Part shown: piece by piece, positions 7,812-16,523 of the stretch
How the letters are laid out: the number at the start of each line of letters is the position of its first letter
Numbering within the stretch: position 1 is the stretch's first letter
Source of the DNA: JACQHM01 sp964535215
Lineage (GTDB): Bacteria; Methylomirabilota; Methylomirabilia; Methylomirabilales; JACQHM01
DNA length: 64,000 bases
Direction: 5' to 3'
Assembly (NCBI GenBank): GCA_964535215.1
Contig: CAZHST010000013.1
Coordinates: 1 to 64,000, forward strand
The notes under the pieces: model-generated
Told to the model about the DNA's origin: nothing
Database searches by the model: none
Seen by the model: the letters and a program-made list of their open reading frames with translations, nothing else
Program-made: the position numbers and the translations under genes

Positions 7812-8909
7812 CTACAGGACCCTAAGGGTGTCACGTAATGCCTGGATGAACTGGTCGTTCTCGCTTGGTGTCCCGATCGTGACCCGGAGGTGGGTCTTCA
7901 GACCGTACCTGGCCATCGGATGGATCATCACCCCTTTCCTCAGAAGGGCCTCCGCAACTTGAACGGCGTCTTTTCCAACATCCACGAGGATGAAGTTCGC
8001 ACTTGTCGGAACAAAGGGAAGCCCCAAGTTTTGAAACCCCTTGTAGAGCACCCTTTTTCCCGCTTCGTTGAGCTGCCTGGAGAGGCGGAGGTGATCCGTG
8101 TCATGAAGGGCGGCTAAAGCGGCGACCTGGGCCAGCCCGTTCACGTTGAAGGGTTGCCTGACCCGGTCCAGGAGCTGGACCAGGGCTGGCGGGGCCATCC
8201 CGTAACCGATCCGCAAACCCGCCAAACCGTGGATCTTGGAAAAGGTTCGTAAGACAAGGATCAGGCGGCCCCGCCGTATCTCCTGGAGAAGGTCAGGCTT
8301 CACCTCCTCAGGCATATACTCGTAATAGGCTTCGTCAAACAGCAGGATGACCTTCTCCGGAACCCGATCCAGGAAGGCCTCGATCTCTCGGGGTGGAACA
8401 CAGGTTCCGGTGGGGTTGTTGGGATTACCGATGAAGATCATCTTGGTGCGATCGGTGATCCGTCGAGCCATCTCATCCAGGTCATGCCGGTACTCCTTCA
8501 AAGGGACCAGAACCAGCCGTGCGCCTGTTGCCCTGGTCGCCCTCCTGTAGACCATGAAGGCCGGATCGGCGATAATGGCTTCGTCCTGAGGGCCAAGGAA
8601 GCACCGGGCGGCGAGATCGATCAATTCACAGCTTCCATTGCCAAGGAGGAAATGCGCCGGATCGAGATCGAGCCTTTCAGCCAAGGCCCGCTTGAGGGCG
8701 TGGCCTCCTCCATCAGGGTACCTGTTGATTCCCTGAAGGGCTGACTGGATGGCTATGACGGCTAAAGGTGAAGGACCAAGAGGGTTCTCGTTGGAGGCAA
8801 GTTTCACAAGGTCCCCTCCCCCCAGTTCCTTCTTGACCTCCTCGACGGGCTTGCCAAGGTTAGAGGGGGAAAGGTTTCTGAGATGCGGGGAAGCCAGCTC
8901 TTCGATCAT
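7812..8909 (-). CDS. hisC: Histidinol-phosphate aminotransferase family, class I/II PLP aminotransferase
   Basis: A 365-residue fold-type I aminotransferase with the HisC opening VKLASNENPLGPSPLA, the NPNNPTG loop, DEAYYEYMP and the PLP-lysine segment RTFSKIHGLAGLRIGYG. HisC transfers amino groups between glutamate and imidazole-acetol phosphate; some paralogues act on aromatic amino acids or in secondary pathways. Start ATG 8909 overlaps the stop of the upstream dikinase gene (ATGA), so the two are translationally coupled. No other his gene is in view, leaving open whether this copy serves histidine synthesis or the accessory pathway encoded upstream. Confidence 0.85.
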   Translation of the reverse strand: MIEELASPHLRNLSPSNLGKPVEEVKKELGGGDLVKLASNENPLGPSPLAVIAIQSALQGINRYPDGGGHALKRALAERLDLDPAHFLLGNGSCELIDLAARCFLGPQDEAIIADPAFMVYRRATRATGARLVLVPLKEYRHDLDEMARRITDRTKMIFIGNPNNPTGTCVPPREIEAFLDRVPEKVILLFDEAYYEYMPEEVKPDLLQEIRRGRLILVLRTFSKIHGLAGLRIGYGMAPPALVQLLDRVRQPFNVNGLAQVAALAALHDTDHLRLSRQLNEAGKRVLYKGFQNLGLPFVPTSANFILVDVGKDAVQVAEALLRKGVMIHPMARYGLKTHLRVTIGTPSENDQFIQALRDTLRVL

Positions 8910-11500
8910 CGTAGGACGTGAACCTTTCCCGAGTAGCCGTCGATCTTGACCCTGGTCCCCTCCGGGAGCAAGAGGGTGGCCTTTTCCAAGACCACGGCCG
9001 GGATACCACTCTCGCGGGCCAGGCAGGCGCCATGGGCGAGGATGCCCCCTGTCTCCAGGATGAGTCCTGCTGCCTTCCTGATGAGCGGGAACATGCCTAA
9101 GTTCGCTGACCTTGCTACGATCACGACATCTTCGCTGACCTCCTCGAGACCCTTGGCGAAATCCAGCTCCTGGGGATCTATGATCCTCGCCGTTCCCACG
9201 GCTTCACCGGAAGAGACGGGGCTGCCGTGGAACTGTTGCACGGTCTCGAAGGTCGGCTTCTGACCGATCCCTTCCAAGGCATCCTCGAAGATCACGTTTG
9301 GCATCCGTCCGTGCTTTGAGAGATGAAGGGCCAACCGCCGCTCTTCTTTCCGTTGCTCTATTCTTCCTCTGATGGAATCGAAGGAGCTGAGGACCTCGGG
9401 GAGCTCTCGCGGATAGAGGTAAAAGAGGTCATCCCGTTGAAGTCCAAGTTTCTCCGCCAAGGCCAGCAAGGCCCTGCGGATCAAGGCGTACTCTGCGGTC
9501 AGGTAGTACTTCACGGTCTCCCGAAGGGGGAGGTAACGCTGGGCATAGGCGAGATCCTGAAACAGTTCCTGGATGAGGAGGGGGTTGACCCCCACCTGGG
9601 CCAGGCGGGTCCGAACCTCCTCTTCCCCTTTTCTCCTTTTTCGGGTCTGTTCGATGGCTTCGTGGAAGGGGTCCCGGGCCCCCTTCTTGAATTCTTTCAC
9701 CATCCCTTCGAGGATTTGAGGATCCTCGGCGATCCTGGGGAGGGAGATCTCCAGCTCGTTGGGGGCGAGGTGACCGTAGACCTCCAGGAATTCCCTGGGG
9801 GACACCTCCCCCTGAGCGAGTCGTGCCAGGTCCCTTGTCTGTTGACCGATCTTGCTTTCCTCTAATCCCCTGAGCAGATCCCCGATCAGCCTTTCCCCTT
9901 CTTCCGGGAAGAAGGCTGTCATCTTCTTCTTGAACCTCTCGACGAAGAAAAAGCCGAGCCTGGCGGCGATGACAAAGTGGACTGCGGTAAAGGTCCTGAG
10001 ATGCTCCAGATACGAGTGGATCTTTTCAACGATCTCCTCAGGAGAGACCTGGGAGGGGTCGTCGTCCCTTTCCCGGGCCAGATAGCGTTGAAGGGCTGGC
10101 TCCACCTTAAAGGAGAATTCATCGAGGTAACCCTCGGCCCTTTCAATCATCCCGGCCAGAAACTCCAGGAAGCGGGCGTGATACCTTCGCCCCCTTTTCG
10201 GGCCAAAGCGGGTGATGGCTTCTTCAAGGGTCAGACTTTGCTCGTAGAGGCCGAGCTCCGGGTAGTTTGCCAGCCGGGGGTTTGCTTTCACCTTCTTGAT
10301 ATAGCCTTCGATGTCAAGGGGGAAGCCAATGTGGAAGGTGGCTGCATCAAGCTCCAGGTTGAAGTAAGGATGGCCGCAGATTAGCTCGAAGAGGCCTTCG
10401 GAGGTCTTGTCGTCGAGGTCGTAGCCCAGATGCCGTCGGCCGATCTGGATCCCACCCTCTTCAGCGAAGATGTAGGTGAAGATCCCGAAGCTCATCGGCG
10501 TCGGGGTCGGGAGGATCTCCCCGATGTTCCCGTTGCTGTAAACGGCCTCGCTACAGGTGAGCCTCCCCTTTTGCCTCAGATCGGTGATCCTGGAGCGGAG
10601 CCGCTCCACCTCCTTCTTCCGATACCGCTCGATTTTTACCTCAAGCGGTTCATGGCCGATCGGGACCGGTCTCGACTGGACGATGGCAAGCTTTCCACCA
10701 GCAAAGGCGAATTCGATGTCCTGGGGCCCTTGAAAAAGGGCCTCGAGGGTCAGGCCTTGTTGAACCAAAAGGGCCAGCTGCTCGGGTGTAAGGGTCGGCC
10801 GATTCCTCCTCTCTTCCGGCACCGGGACCTCGCCCTTCAGGCAAAGCATGGAGGTTTTCTCAGAAAGTCTCTGATCAAGGATCCGTCCGTTCCTGCCCAC
10901 ACGGAAGACATCGCCCTGGACCTTTCCGGAAACCAGCGGCTCGCTTAAACCAAAGACCGAGTTGATGAACAATTCCTCCCGGTCCAGCGTGATGGGGTTC
11001 AAGGTGTACATCACGCCTGAGACCTCGGCGTCGATCATCTCCTGGACCACGATGGCCATCCCGTAGCCCTCCTGGTCCCCATCGAGGCCCATGCACCTCC
11101 GGTAAAGATCCGATCTAACGGTTTCCAGCGAAAGGAAACACTCCTTGATCGCCTCCAGGAGTTCTTCCTCCGAGCTCACGTTCAGGCGGGAGAGGTAGAT
11201 GCCGGCAAAGCTTGCATGGGGGAGGTCTTCGTGGGTCGCGGAGCTTCTTACCGCAACATGATGAAAAGCTCGTTCTCGATAGGCCGCCAGGATCCTGTTC
11301 TTCAAAGGGTCGGGGATCTCGATCCCCCCGGAAGGGGAGCGCCCCGCTTTCCTGAAGGCGTTGGTCGTGATGACAAAGCCCCTCGGCACGGGAAGGCCGG
11401 CCTTGATCATCAGGCCCAGGTTCAAGGCCTTGACCCCAACCAGGGAAAGGTCCCCTTCCCGAACATCCCCGAGATCAAGGAGGTCCAACTCGTCAGCCAC
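8906..11500 (-). CDS. PEP-synthase / rifampin-phosphotransferase-like dikinase
   Basis: An 864-residue three-domain protein. Residues about 1-310 form the PEP/pyruvate-dikinase ATP-binding domain (VREGDLSLVGVKALNLG, VAVRSSATHEDLPHASFAG, GVMYTLNP, DIEFAF). The middle (about 320-745) is mostly helical and begins with NGNIGEILPTPTPMSFG. The C-terminal swivelling phosphohistidine domain has GGILAHGACLARESGIPAVV with the phospho-acceptor His823. Length, domain order and histidine position match rifampin phosphotransferases and related small-molecule dikinases; the PEP-synthase C-terminal barrel is missing. So it likely transfers a phosphate from ATP to an unidentified small molecule. GTG start at 11500 is backed by GGGAGG. 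Lies between the U32 gene and hisC. Confidence 0.75.
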   Translation of the reverse strand: MADELDLLDLGDVREGDLSLVGVKALNLGLMIKAGLPVPRGFVITTNAFRKAGRSPSGGIEIPDPLKNRILAAYRERAFHHVAVRSSATHEDLPHASFAGIYLSRLNVSSEEELLEAIKECFLSLETVRSDLYRRCMGLDGDQEGYGMAIVVQEMIDAEVSGVMYTLNPITLDREELFINSVFGLSEPLVSGKVQGDVFRVGRNGRILDQRLSEKTSMLCLKGEVPVPEERRNRPTLTPEQLALLVQQGLTLEALFQGPQDIEFAFAGGKLAIVQSRPVPIGHEPLEVKIERYRKKEVERLRSRITDLRQKGRLTCSEAVYSNGNIGEILPTPTPMSFGIFTYIFAEEGGIQIGRRHLGYDLDDKTSEGLFELICGHPYFNLELDAATFHIGFPLDIEGYIKKVKANPRLANYPELGLYEQSLTLEEAITRFGPKRGRRYHARFLEFLAGMIERAEGYLDEFSFKVEPALQRYLARERDDDPSQVSPEEIVEKIHSYLEHLRTFTAVHFVIAARLGFFFVERFKKKMTAFFPEEGERLIGDLLRGLEESKIGQQTRDLARLAQGEVSPREFLEVYGHLAPNELEISLPRIAEDPQILEGMVKEFKKGARDPFHEAIEQTRKRRKGEEEVRTRLAQVGVNPLLIQELFQDLAYAQRYLPLRETVKYYLTAEYALIRRALLALAEKLGLQRDDLFYLYPRELPEVLSSFDSIRGRIEQRKEERRLALHLSKHGRMPNVIFEDALEGIGQKPTFETVQQFHGSPVSSGEAVGTARIIDPQELDFAKGLEEVSEDVVIVARSANLGMFPLIRKAAGLILETGGILAHGACLARESGIPAVVLEKATLLLPEGTRVKIDGYSGKVHVLR

Positions 11501-11545
11501 GCTCCCTCCCTTACAGGTTTTCCGTTGGGAAAGATCGTGGTGAGA

Positions 11546-12511
11546 CTACGCCGGCACCACGGCCTCGGAGAGGCGGCGGCGATCCCGCTTCCCCCGTTCA
11601 ACCACCCATCGCTTTTTCAGCTCTTCCCATTCGGGGAGGAACCGTTGGAAGGAAACGCCGTCAGGGGCCATCAAGGCCTCATCAAGGACCTTTCTGTAGA
11701 ACGCGGTAATATCCCGCATCAAGCCCTCAGGATGTTCCCTTCCCGGGATCTTCAGGTAATCCACACCGATCCTGACGTAGTCGGGAAGCTCCCAGAGGAG
11801 GAGGGTAGGGTTGGTTTTTAAAGAGACTTTCTTCCGGGTAGGGCCGTCCACGCCCGAGACGTCCCATCCCGCCTGACAAACCCGGTGGCAGCTCCCCCCC
11901 CGGTTTGAGCTCCCCAGGTAGTGATCCTTGCCATCGGCGTCCACAACGTGTTCGAACTTAAAGTAGCTGGACATGGTACACTTGCCGGGGCAGATGATTC
12001 CCCGTTGAAGAGGCTGGAACAGGAAGGCCTCCACGCGGACACCCACCTCCTGCTTGATTCTCTTGATGTCGGCGATCTCAACCCCCCACCGGTAGGAGAG
12101 GATGATAAAGGTAGCCCCGATTTCCCGGTAGAATCGGATGTCCTCCCGGTTGGCCACAGCGCAGGTGACGCTGGCGTGGATGTCCACATGGGGGAAATGC
12201 CTCCGCACCTGCCTGATACACCCGGGATCGTTCATGATGAAACCGTTCAAACCCCAGGTGCTGTAGGTCTCCACCTTCTTTAACAGGAGGGGGATCTCCT
12301 TCGGACCGGGCAGGGTGTTCAAGGCGACCTTTACCTCTTTCCCCGTGTCCGAAGCGGCTTCGTAGACCTCCTTGATCTCCTCATCCGTCAGCTCATCCTC
12401 GGGAGGCCGCCGGCTCCAACCCATGGCGCCGACGTAGACGGCATCAGCACCCGCCTCCAGGACGAGGAGGGCCATCTCCTTGGTCCCTCCGGGGGCCAAA
12501 AGCTTCGTCAT
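11546..12511 (-). CDS. U32-family protein 1 (UbiU/peptidase U32-like, four-cysteine)
   Basis: A 321-residue TIM-barrel-like U32 protein opening MTKLLAPGGT and ending with the U32 signature YLKIPGREHPEGLMRDI. Four cysteines, C174-PGK-C178 and C208-HRV-C212, form two CxxxC pairs at the place where UbiU and TrhP-type U32 proteins bind a [4Fe-4S] cluster. The family includes oxygen-independent hydroxylases (UbiU/UbiV, TrhP/RlhA for RNA) rather than true peptidases. It is closely related to the genes at 13570 and 14543 and probably arose by duplication. ATG start at 12511 has AGGAGGGAAACG before it. The substrate is unknown; cluster binding is inferred from the cysteines. Confidence 0.8.
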   Translation of the reverse strand: MTKLLAPGGTKEMALLVLEAGADAVYVGAMGWSRRPPEDELTDEEIKEVYEAASDTGKEVKVALNTLPGPKEIPLLLKKVETYSTWGLNGFIMNDPGCIRQVRRHFPHVDIHASVTCAVANREDIRFYREIGATFIILSYRWGVEIADIKRIKQEVGVRVEAFLFQPLQRGIICPGKCTMSSYFKFEHVVDADGKDHYLGSSNRGGSCHRVCQAGWDVSGVDGPTRKKVSLKTNPTLLLWELPDYVRIGVDYLKIPGREHPEGLMRDITAFYRKVLDEALMAPDGVSFQRFLPEWEELKKRWVVERGKRDRRRLSEAVVPA

Positions 12512-12534
12512 CGTTTCCCTCCTAGGAAGCCTTC

Positions 12535-12620
12535 AGCTATTAGCCATCAGCGGTCAGGTTTGAGGAGGTTCAAGGTTCAACGTTGAACTTTGAACCGTTT
12601 TTGGCTGACGGCTAAGGGCT
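12535..12620. repeat. Nested inverted-repeat element, 86 bases
   Basis: Outer arms 12535-12551 and 12604-12620 are complementary at 14 of 17 positions (AGCTATTAGCCATCAGC on the left). Inside is a second, almost perfect hairpin at 12567-12596 (15-base arms, 14 matching, core GTTCAACGTTGAAC) followed on the plus strand by GTTTTTGG. The right outer arm contains the stop codon of the neighbouring gene. It looks like a small non-autonomous repeat of the MITE or REP type; no second copy was noticed in this window. Confidence 0.6.
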
Positions 12621-13568
12621 TATGTTCGTAAAGGTCCCTGGGGGGATCGTCGCAACCCCTAAGGCCTCCGATCCCACCAGCCGCACCAGCTCGTCGAAGA
12701 AGAGGTGGATCTCCCTAATGGTCTCTAGATCCCAGGATGTCATCACCCGGGACCGCCAGCTCTCTCTTAACGCATGGAGGACTTTGGTCTCGATCCCGCC
12801 AAGCACCTCTCGCCCGATCTCCTCCCAGATCGTGTCATCCTCTTTCATGTATGCTGCCGCCTCACAGTAGGCCTTGATAAACCCTTGGAGGAGGTCAGGG
12901 TGCTTGGCTAGGCATTCATCTTTCACGGTGAAGGCCGTGATGGGGATCATCCTTTTCACCCCAAGTTCCCCGATCAAGTCCTGGACATCCAGGACCTGCC
13001 GGTAGCGCCCCGTGGCCACCAGGGGGGGGATCAGTTGCCAAAACTGAAAAGCGCCATCGACCTTTCCCTCTTCGAGAAGCTGGACAAGGGCGGTCTTTGA
13101 GAGGGCCTCGACGACCCTTCCCTCTTCCTGGGGATCGAAGCCGTAGAGCTTCCGGCAGGCTCCTCTCGTGATCAGCCAGTTTTTGTCCAGGAGTCGGACA
13201 ACCCCGATTCGTCTTCCCCGGAGATCCTGTAGGTCCCGGATAGGGGAGTCGTGGGGGGCGACCAATCCTCCGACGATCCTCCCGTAGGGGAAGACGGCGG
13301 TGATGGGAACCCCCCGAGTCCGATGACGGGCGATGGAGATCCAATCAATATCCACCAGGTCCGCCGTTCCGTCCTGAAGGGCGATCTCAAAGGATTGGAG
13401 GGATCCTTTGACCTGATCCTTCAGGAGGGTCATCTCCAGGAGAAAGCCCTGCTTTCGATCCAGGCCAAGTTTTTTCAGGACGTACATCAGCCACCGGGGG
13501 CTTCCATGGGGCTCAAAGGCCGCTTTTAGGACCCCGGCTCCCGATGAGGGCTGGGTCAGCGCCGGCAT
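12612..13568 (-). CDS. NMT1/THI5-like periplasmic-binding-protein-fold protein 1, cytoplasmic
   Basis: A 318-residue protein of the SsuA/TauA/THI5 superfamily: KLGLDRKQGFLLEM, then DGTADLVDIDWISIARHRTRG, DLRGRRIGVVRL and EEGKVDGAFQFWQ follow the two-lobe pattern. There is no signal peptide or lipobox, and no SsuB/SsuC-type importer in the window, so a soluble cytoplasmic role (enzyme or sensor) is more likely than import. The cysteine motif of eukaryotic THI5 is absent. It is a paralogue of the gene at 21671; shared blocks include DIDWISIAR, GVPI or GLPI, and ACRKLYxFDPQEE. Start ATG 13568 is two bases after the upstream stop. Its last residues are encoded by the nested repeat. Confidence 0.75.
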   Translation of the reverse strand: MPALTQPSSGAGVLKAAFEPHGSPRWLMYVLKKLGLDRKQGFLLEMTLLKDQVKGSLQSFEIALQDGTADLVDIDWISIARHRTRGVPITAVFPYGRIVGGLVAPHDSPIRDLQDLRGRRIGVVRLLDKNWLITRGACRKLYGFDPQEEGRVVEALSKTALVQLLEEGKVDGAFQFWQLIPPLVATGRYRQVLDVQDLIGELGVKRMIPITAFTVKDECLAKHPDLLQGFIKAYCEAAAYMKEDDTIWEEIGREVLGGIETKVLHALRESWRSRVMTSWDLETIREIHLFFDELVRLVGSEALGVATIPPGTFTNISP

Positions 13569-13569
13569 C

Positions 13570-14532
13570 TCATCCCCTTCCAACCGCTGCCTGGGAGAGG
13601 AGAAGGCCTGCCCGCCGGCTCCTCTCCATGGTCCACCGCTTTTTCAGCTCCTGCCACGGAGCAACATACCGTTCCAGGGAGACTTCGCCAGGGGAGGCTT
13701 TGACCTCGTCCACGACCCCTCGATAGAATCGGACCAGGTCCCTAACCAGCTCTACGGATCGCTCCCTCCCTTGGATTTTCAGGTACTCAACCCCTGCCTT
13801 GATGTACCCGGGCACCTCCCACAGCATGAAGGTTGGATCGGATCGTAAGGTGGTCTTTCTTAGCGTCCCCTCGGGGGAAAGGGTGAACTCCCATCCTGCC
13901 TGACAGACCCGGGAACAGCCTCTGGCCCCCCGGTTGGCGCTCCCGAGAAAGCCCTCCTCGATCCCATCAGACCAGTCTTTGTAGACAAGATAGCTGGACA
14001 TGATGCACTTCCCCGGGCAGACGAGCCCCCCTTGAAGGGGTTGGAAGAGAAAGACCTCAAGTCCCACATCCAGTTCGGCCTTGATCGCTCTAACCTCCTC
14101 GACGCTCAAGCGGTAGGGGAGGATCACGAAGGTCGCGCCCAGATCCCGGTAAAACCGGATATCCTCCCGGTTTGTCAGACCGCAGCCGACACTGGTATGG
14201 ATGCCAATAAAGGGGAAGTGGCGCCTCACCTCCACCAGGCACCCTGGATCGGCGATCATGAGCCCTGAGACCCCCCAGTCCACGTACTGCTCCACCTTCT
14301 TCAAGAGAAGCTTCATCTCCGTCGGACCAGGCATGGCGTTGATGGCGACCTTCACCTCCCGCCCAAGGGTCCGGGCGAACTCGTTCAGCTCCTTGATCTC
14401 CCCATCCTTCAGATCCAGCTGGTAGGATCGCCGACTCCATCCAAAGGCCCCCACGTAGACAGCCTCGGCCCCCTCCTCCAAGACCGTGTAGGCCATCTCC
14501 AGGGTCCCACCAGGAGCCAGAAGCTTCGCCAT
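13570..14532 (-). CDS. U32-family protein 2 (four-cysteine)
   Basis: Product of 320 residues, strongly similar along its whole length to the neighbours at 11546 and 14543. The potential cluster ligands are C172-PGK-C176 and C206-SRV-C210, and the C-terminal YLKIQGRERSVELVRDL motif is present. Two further cysteines shared with protein 1 (C98 in DPGC and C117) may be structural. Start is ATG 14532 with AGGAGGAAACC upstream. It lies 10 bases from the next U32 gene and its stop is two bases before the ATG of the THI5-like gene, so all are one transcription unit. Substrate unknown. Confidence 0.8.
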   Translation of the reverse strand: MAKLLAPGGTLEMAYTVLEEGAEAVYVGAFGWSRRSYQLDLKDGEIKELNEFARTLGREVKVAINAMPGPTEMKLLLKKVEQYVDWGVSGLMIADPGCLVEVRRHFPFIGIHTSVGCGLTNREDIRFYRDLGATFVILPYRLSVEEVRAIKAELDVGLEVFLFQPLQGGLVCPGKCIMSSYLVYKDWSDGIEEGFLGSANRGARGCSRVCQAGWEFTLSPEGTLRKTTLRSDPTFMLWEVPGYIKAGVEYLKIQGRERSVELVRDLVRFYRGVVDEVKASPGEVSLERYVAPWQELKKRWTMERSRRAGLLLSQAAVGRG

Positions 14533-14542
14533 GGTTTCCTCC

Positions 14543-15499
14543 TCACGCCTTTGCCCGGGCGATAAGGCGCTCGTCCCGTCTGTTCCGCTCGGTGATCCAT
14601 CGCCTTTTCAGTTCCTCGATCTCTGGAACGTACCTTTCAGGAGAGAACCCATCGGGAGAGGTCAGGATCTCATCCACCACCTTCCGGTAGAACCGGACGA
14701 TGTCCCGGACGAGGGTCTCGGACCGGTCCCTCCCGGGAACCTTGAAGTACTCAACGCCCGCCTTGATGTAATCGGCCAGCTCATGGAACCAAAGGCGGGG
14801 GTTCCCCTTCAGGATGGTCTTCCTGGAGAGGGGTTGATCGTCCGTGGCCACATCCCACCCGACCTGGCAGATCCGGAGACAGTCCCCGCCCCGGTTGGCG
14901 CTCCCGTAGAAGTAATCCTTCCCCTCGGCATCCACCCAATGCCTGAAGCTGAAGTAGCTCGACATGGTGCATTTCCCGGGGCAGATGATCCCCCCTTGGG
15001 TGTCCGTCCTGAAGAGGAAGATCTCCAGGCCCACATCAATCGTCTGCTTGATCGCCTTGACCTCCTCCAGCCACATCCGGTAAGGGAGGATGATGTAGGT
15101 GGCCCCCATGTCCTTGTAGAATTTGACGTCCTCAGCGTTTGTCAGACCCGTCCCGACGCTGACGTGGATCGCGATCTCGGGGAAATGTTTCCTGACCTGG
15201 ACCAGGCAGCCGACATCCGAGATCATGAACCCGGAGACCCCCCAGCCGATATACCGGTCCACCTTCTTCAGGAGGAGGGGGATCTCCGTAGAACTCGGCA
15301 TCGTGTTCAGGACCACCCTGACCTCCTTCCCTTTGGTCTCGGCGAAGGCCACCAGATCCCGGATCTCCTCGTCTTTCAGCTCTACGTCAGAGCCCCGCCG
15401 ACTCCATCCCAAGACGCCGACGTAGACGGCATCGGCCCCTTCCTCCAACACCGAGTAGGCCATCCGCATCGTCCCACCAGGGGCCATCAACTTCGACAT
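14543..15499 (-). CDS. U32-family protein 3 (four-cysteine)
   Basis: A 318-residue member of the same trio: MSKLMAPGGT at the start, C173-PGK-C177 and C207-LRI-C211 as presumed [4Fe-4S] ligands, and YFKVPGRDRSETLVRDI near the end. Compared with its sisters it replaces the FQPLQ segment before the first cysteine pair with RTDTQ and lacks the cysteine near residue 117 (VGTGLT), so the proteins have diverged around the barrel mouth and may act on different intermediates or form hetero-oligomers. Start ATG 15499, separated by 17 bases from the upstream U32-like gene. Confidence 0.8.
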   Translation of the reverse strand: MSKLMAPGGTMRMAYSVLEEGADAVYVGVLGWSRRGSDVELKDEEIRDLVAFAETKGKEVRVVLNTMPSSTEIPLLLKKVDRYIGWGVSGFMISDVGCLVQVRKHFPEIAIHVSVGTGLTNAEDVKFYKDMGATYIILPYRMWLEEVKAIKQTIDVGLEIFLFRTDTQGGIICPGKCTMSSYFSFRHWVDAEGKDYFYGSANRGGDCLRICQVGWDVATDDQPLSRKTILKGNPRLWFHELADYIKAGVEYFKVPGRDRSETLVRDIVRFYRKVVDEILTSPDGFSPERYVPEIEELKRRWITERNRRDERLIARAKA

Positions 15500-15516
15500 G
15501 GTCTTCCCTCCCTTCT

Positions 15517-16443
15517 TCAGGATCGTGTGCCCTGAAGCAGAAGCTCACGGCCGATATAGTCCTGCCCGGATCTCCCGAAGGAGTAGCCGTTGCAGAAGCC
15601 TAACGGGGCTAGGGATCGAAGCTCTGTCAACCAGTGAGGGGTGCAGAACTCCTCTCCCGCCATGGCCCTTTGGAGGGCCTCGCGGTAGATGCCCCCGACC
15701 ATCTTCACGTAACCAGGATCTTCACCCAGGGTATGGATGTAGAAGGTGTCAAAGCCCTGTTTCACGAGGAGGTCCAGGTGTTCCAGCAGGCAGAGGTCCT
15801 TCCCGCTCAAGTTGACCCTCCCGATGTTCTTCATGTGCCACTCCTCGTGGGTCAGCCAATGCCCCTGGGCACAACCCTCCTCGCAGTGGGCGGGGACTTT
15901 TTTCGTGTATTCGGTGAGGAAGCAGGTGGCCGAGATCACCAGGGGGATCTTGCCGTGGAGGGGGAGGATGACCTGGATAGGGGTATGATCCCTGATGTAG
16001 AGGATCTCCTCCAGGCTGAGCTCAGCGTTCGGGAAGACCCGCACGACCCCGTAGCCTTTCAGGACCCTGGCCGTCTCGTCGGTGTAGAGGTTGCCGAAGA
16101 CCCCTAAATGGATAGGGATCTCACCCCTGAGTTCCCTGACGATCCTCAAAAGCCCCATGCTGTGGACCTCAATGCCATCAAGGGGGAGGTCTCTCGACTC
16201 CTGCACAAGGACCCTAATCCAGGGAAGATCGCTGTCCTTCGGGATCGCATAAAGACTCAAGTAGCATTTCTTACCCATGGCCTTCACCCGGTAGACCCCT
16301 TCTCGGAGCTCTTGGAGGCACGAGCTGAAGTTGCCGGGGTAGAGGGGGCAGGTGAAGTCGCCCAGGTAGAGGGCGTCATAGGCTGAAAAGTCATAGGCTT
16401 GGAGCTTCTCCATGTTGGGGACATGGGTCGCTAACTCAAACAT
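15517..16443 (-). CDS. Divergent U32-like protein (UbiV-like cysteine pattern)
   Basis: A 308-residue protein only distantly related to the other three. It keeps the barrel rhythm (DALYLGDF, KKCYLSLYAIPKD, IPIHLGVFGNLY) but its candidate cluster ligands are arranged C174, C187-EEG-C191 and C218, spacing that recalls UbiV rather than UbiU. Further cysteines are at 32, 42 and 60. The last 50 residues (APLGFCNGYSFGRSGQDYIG) resemble the U32 C-terminal region, which contacts substrate. First gene after the promoter at 16495-16523. In ubiquinone synthesis UbiU and UbiV form a heterodimer; by analogy this protein could pair with one of the trio. Start ATG 16443, GGAGGAGG upstream. Confidence 0.65.
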   Translation of the reverse strand: MFELATHVPNMEKLQAYDFSAYDALYLGDFTCPLYPGNFSSCLQELREGVYRVKAMGKKCYLSLYAIPKDSDLPWIRVLVQESRDLPLDGIEVHSMGLLRIVRELRGEIPIHLGVFGNLYTDETARVLKGYGVVRVFPNAELSLEEILYIRDHTPIQVILPLHGKIPLVISATCFLTEYTKKVPAHCEEGCAQGHWLTHEEWHMKNIGRVNLSGKDLCLLEHLDLLVKQGFDTFYIHTLGEDPGYVKMVGGIYREALQRAMAGEEFCTPHWLTELRSLAPLGFCNGYSFGRSGQDYIGRELLLQGTRS

Positions 16444-16494
16444 TGTCGCCTCCTCCAGGATTTTTCGCCCTGTTTAGAGCAGGGATCACCAGCC

Positions 16495-16523
16495 TTTATA
16501 GGTTAGCCTATAGGGAGTGGCAA
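16495..16523 (-). promoter_or_regulatory. Sigma-70-type promoter with overlapping palindrome, U32 operon
   Basis: Minus strand TTGCCA (16523-16518), 17-base spacer, TATAAA (16500-16495). A palindrome TATAGG-TTAG-CCTATA (16497-16512) covers most of the -10 and half of the spacer, a typical repressor position. Expected start near 16488, about 45 bases upstream of the UbiV-like gene. It lies in the 248-base gap after the PAS-LuxR gene, so that regulator is one candidate ligand. Confidence 0.6.

Noticed and set aside
16467..16485. CCCTG-N7-CAGGG hairpin in the U32 operon leader as a terminator
   Set aside because: Followed by A-rich rather than T-rich sequence in the direction of transcription and only five base pairs.
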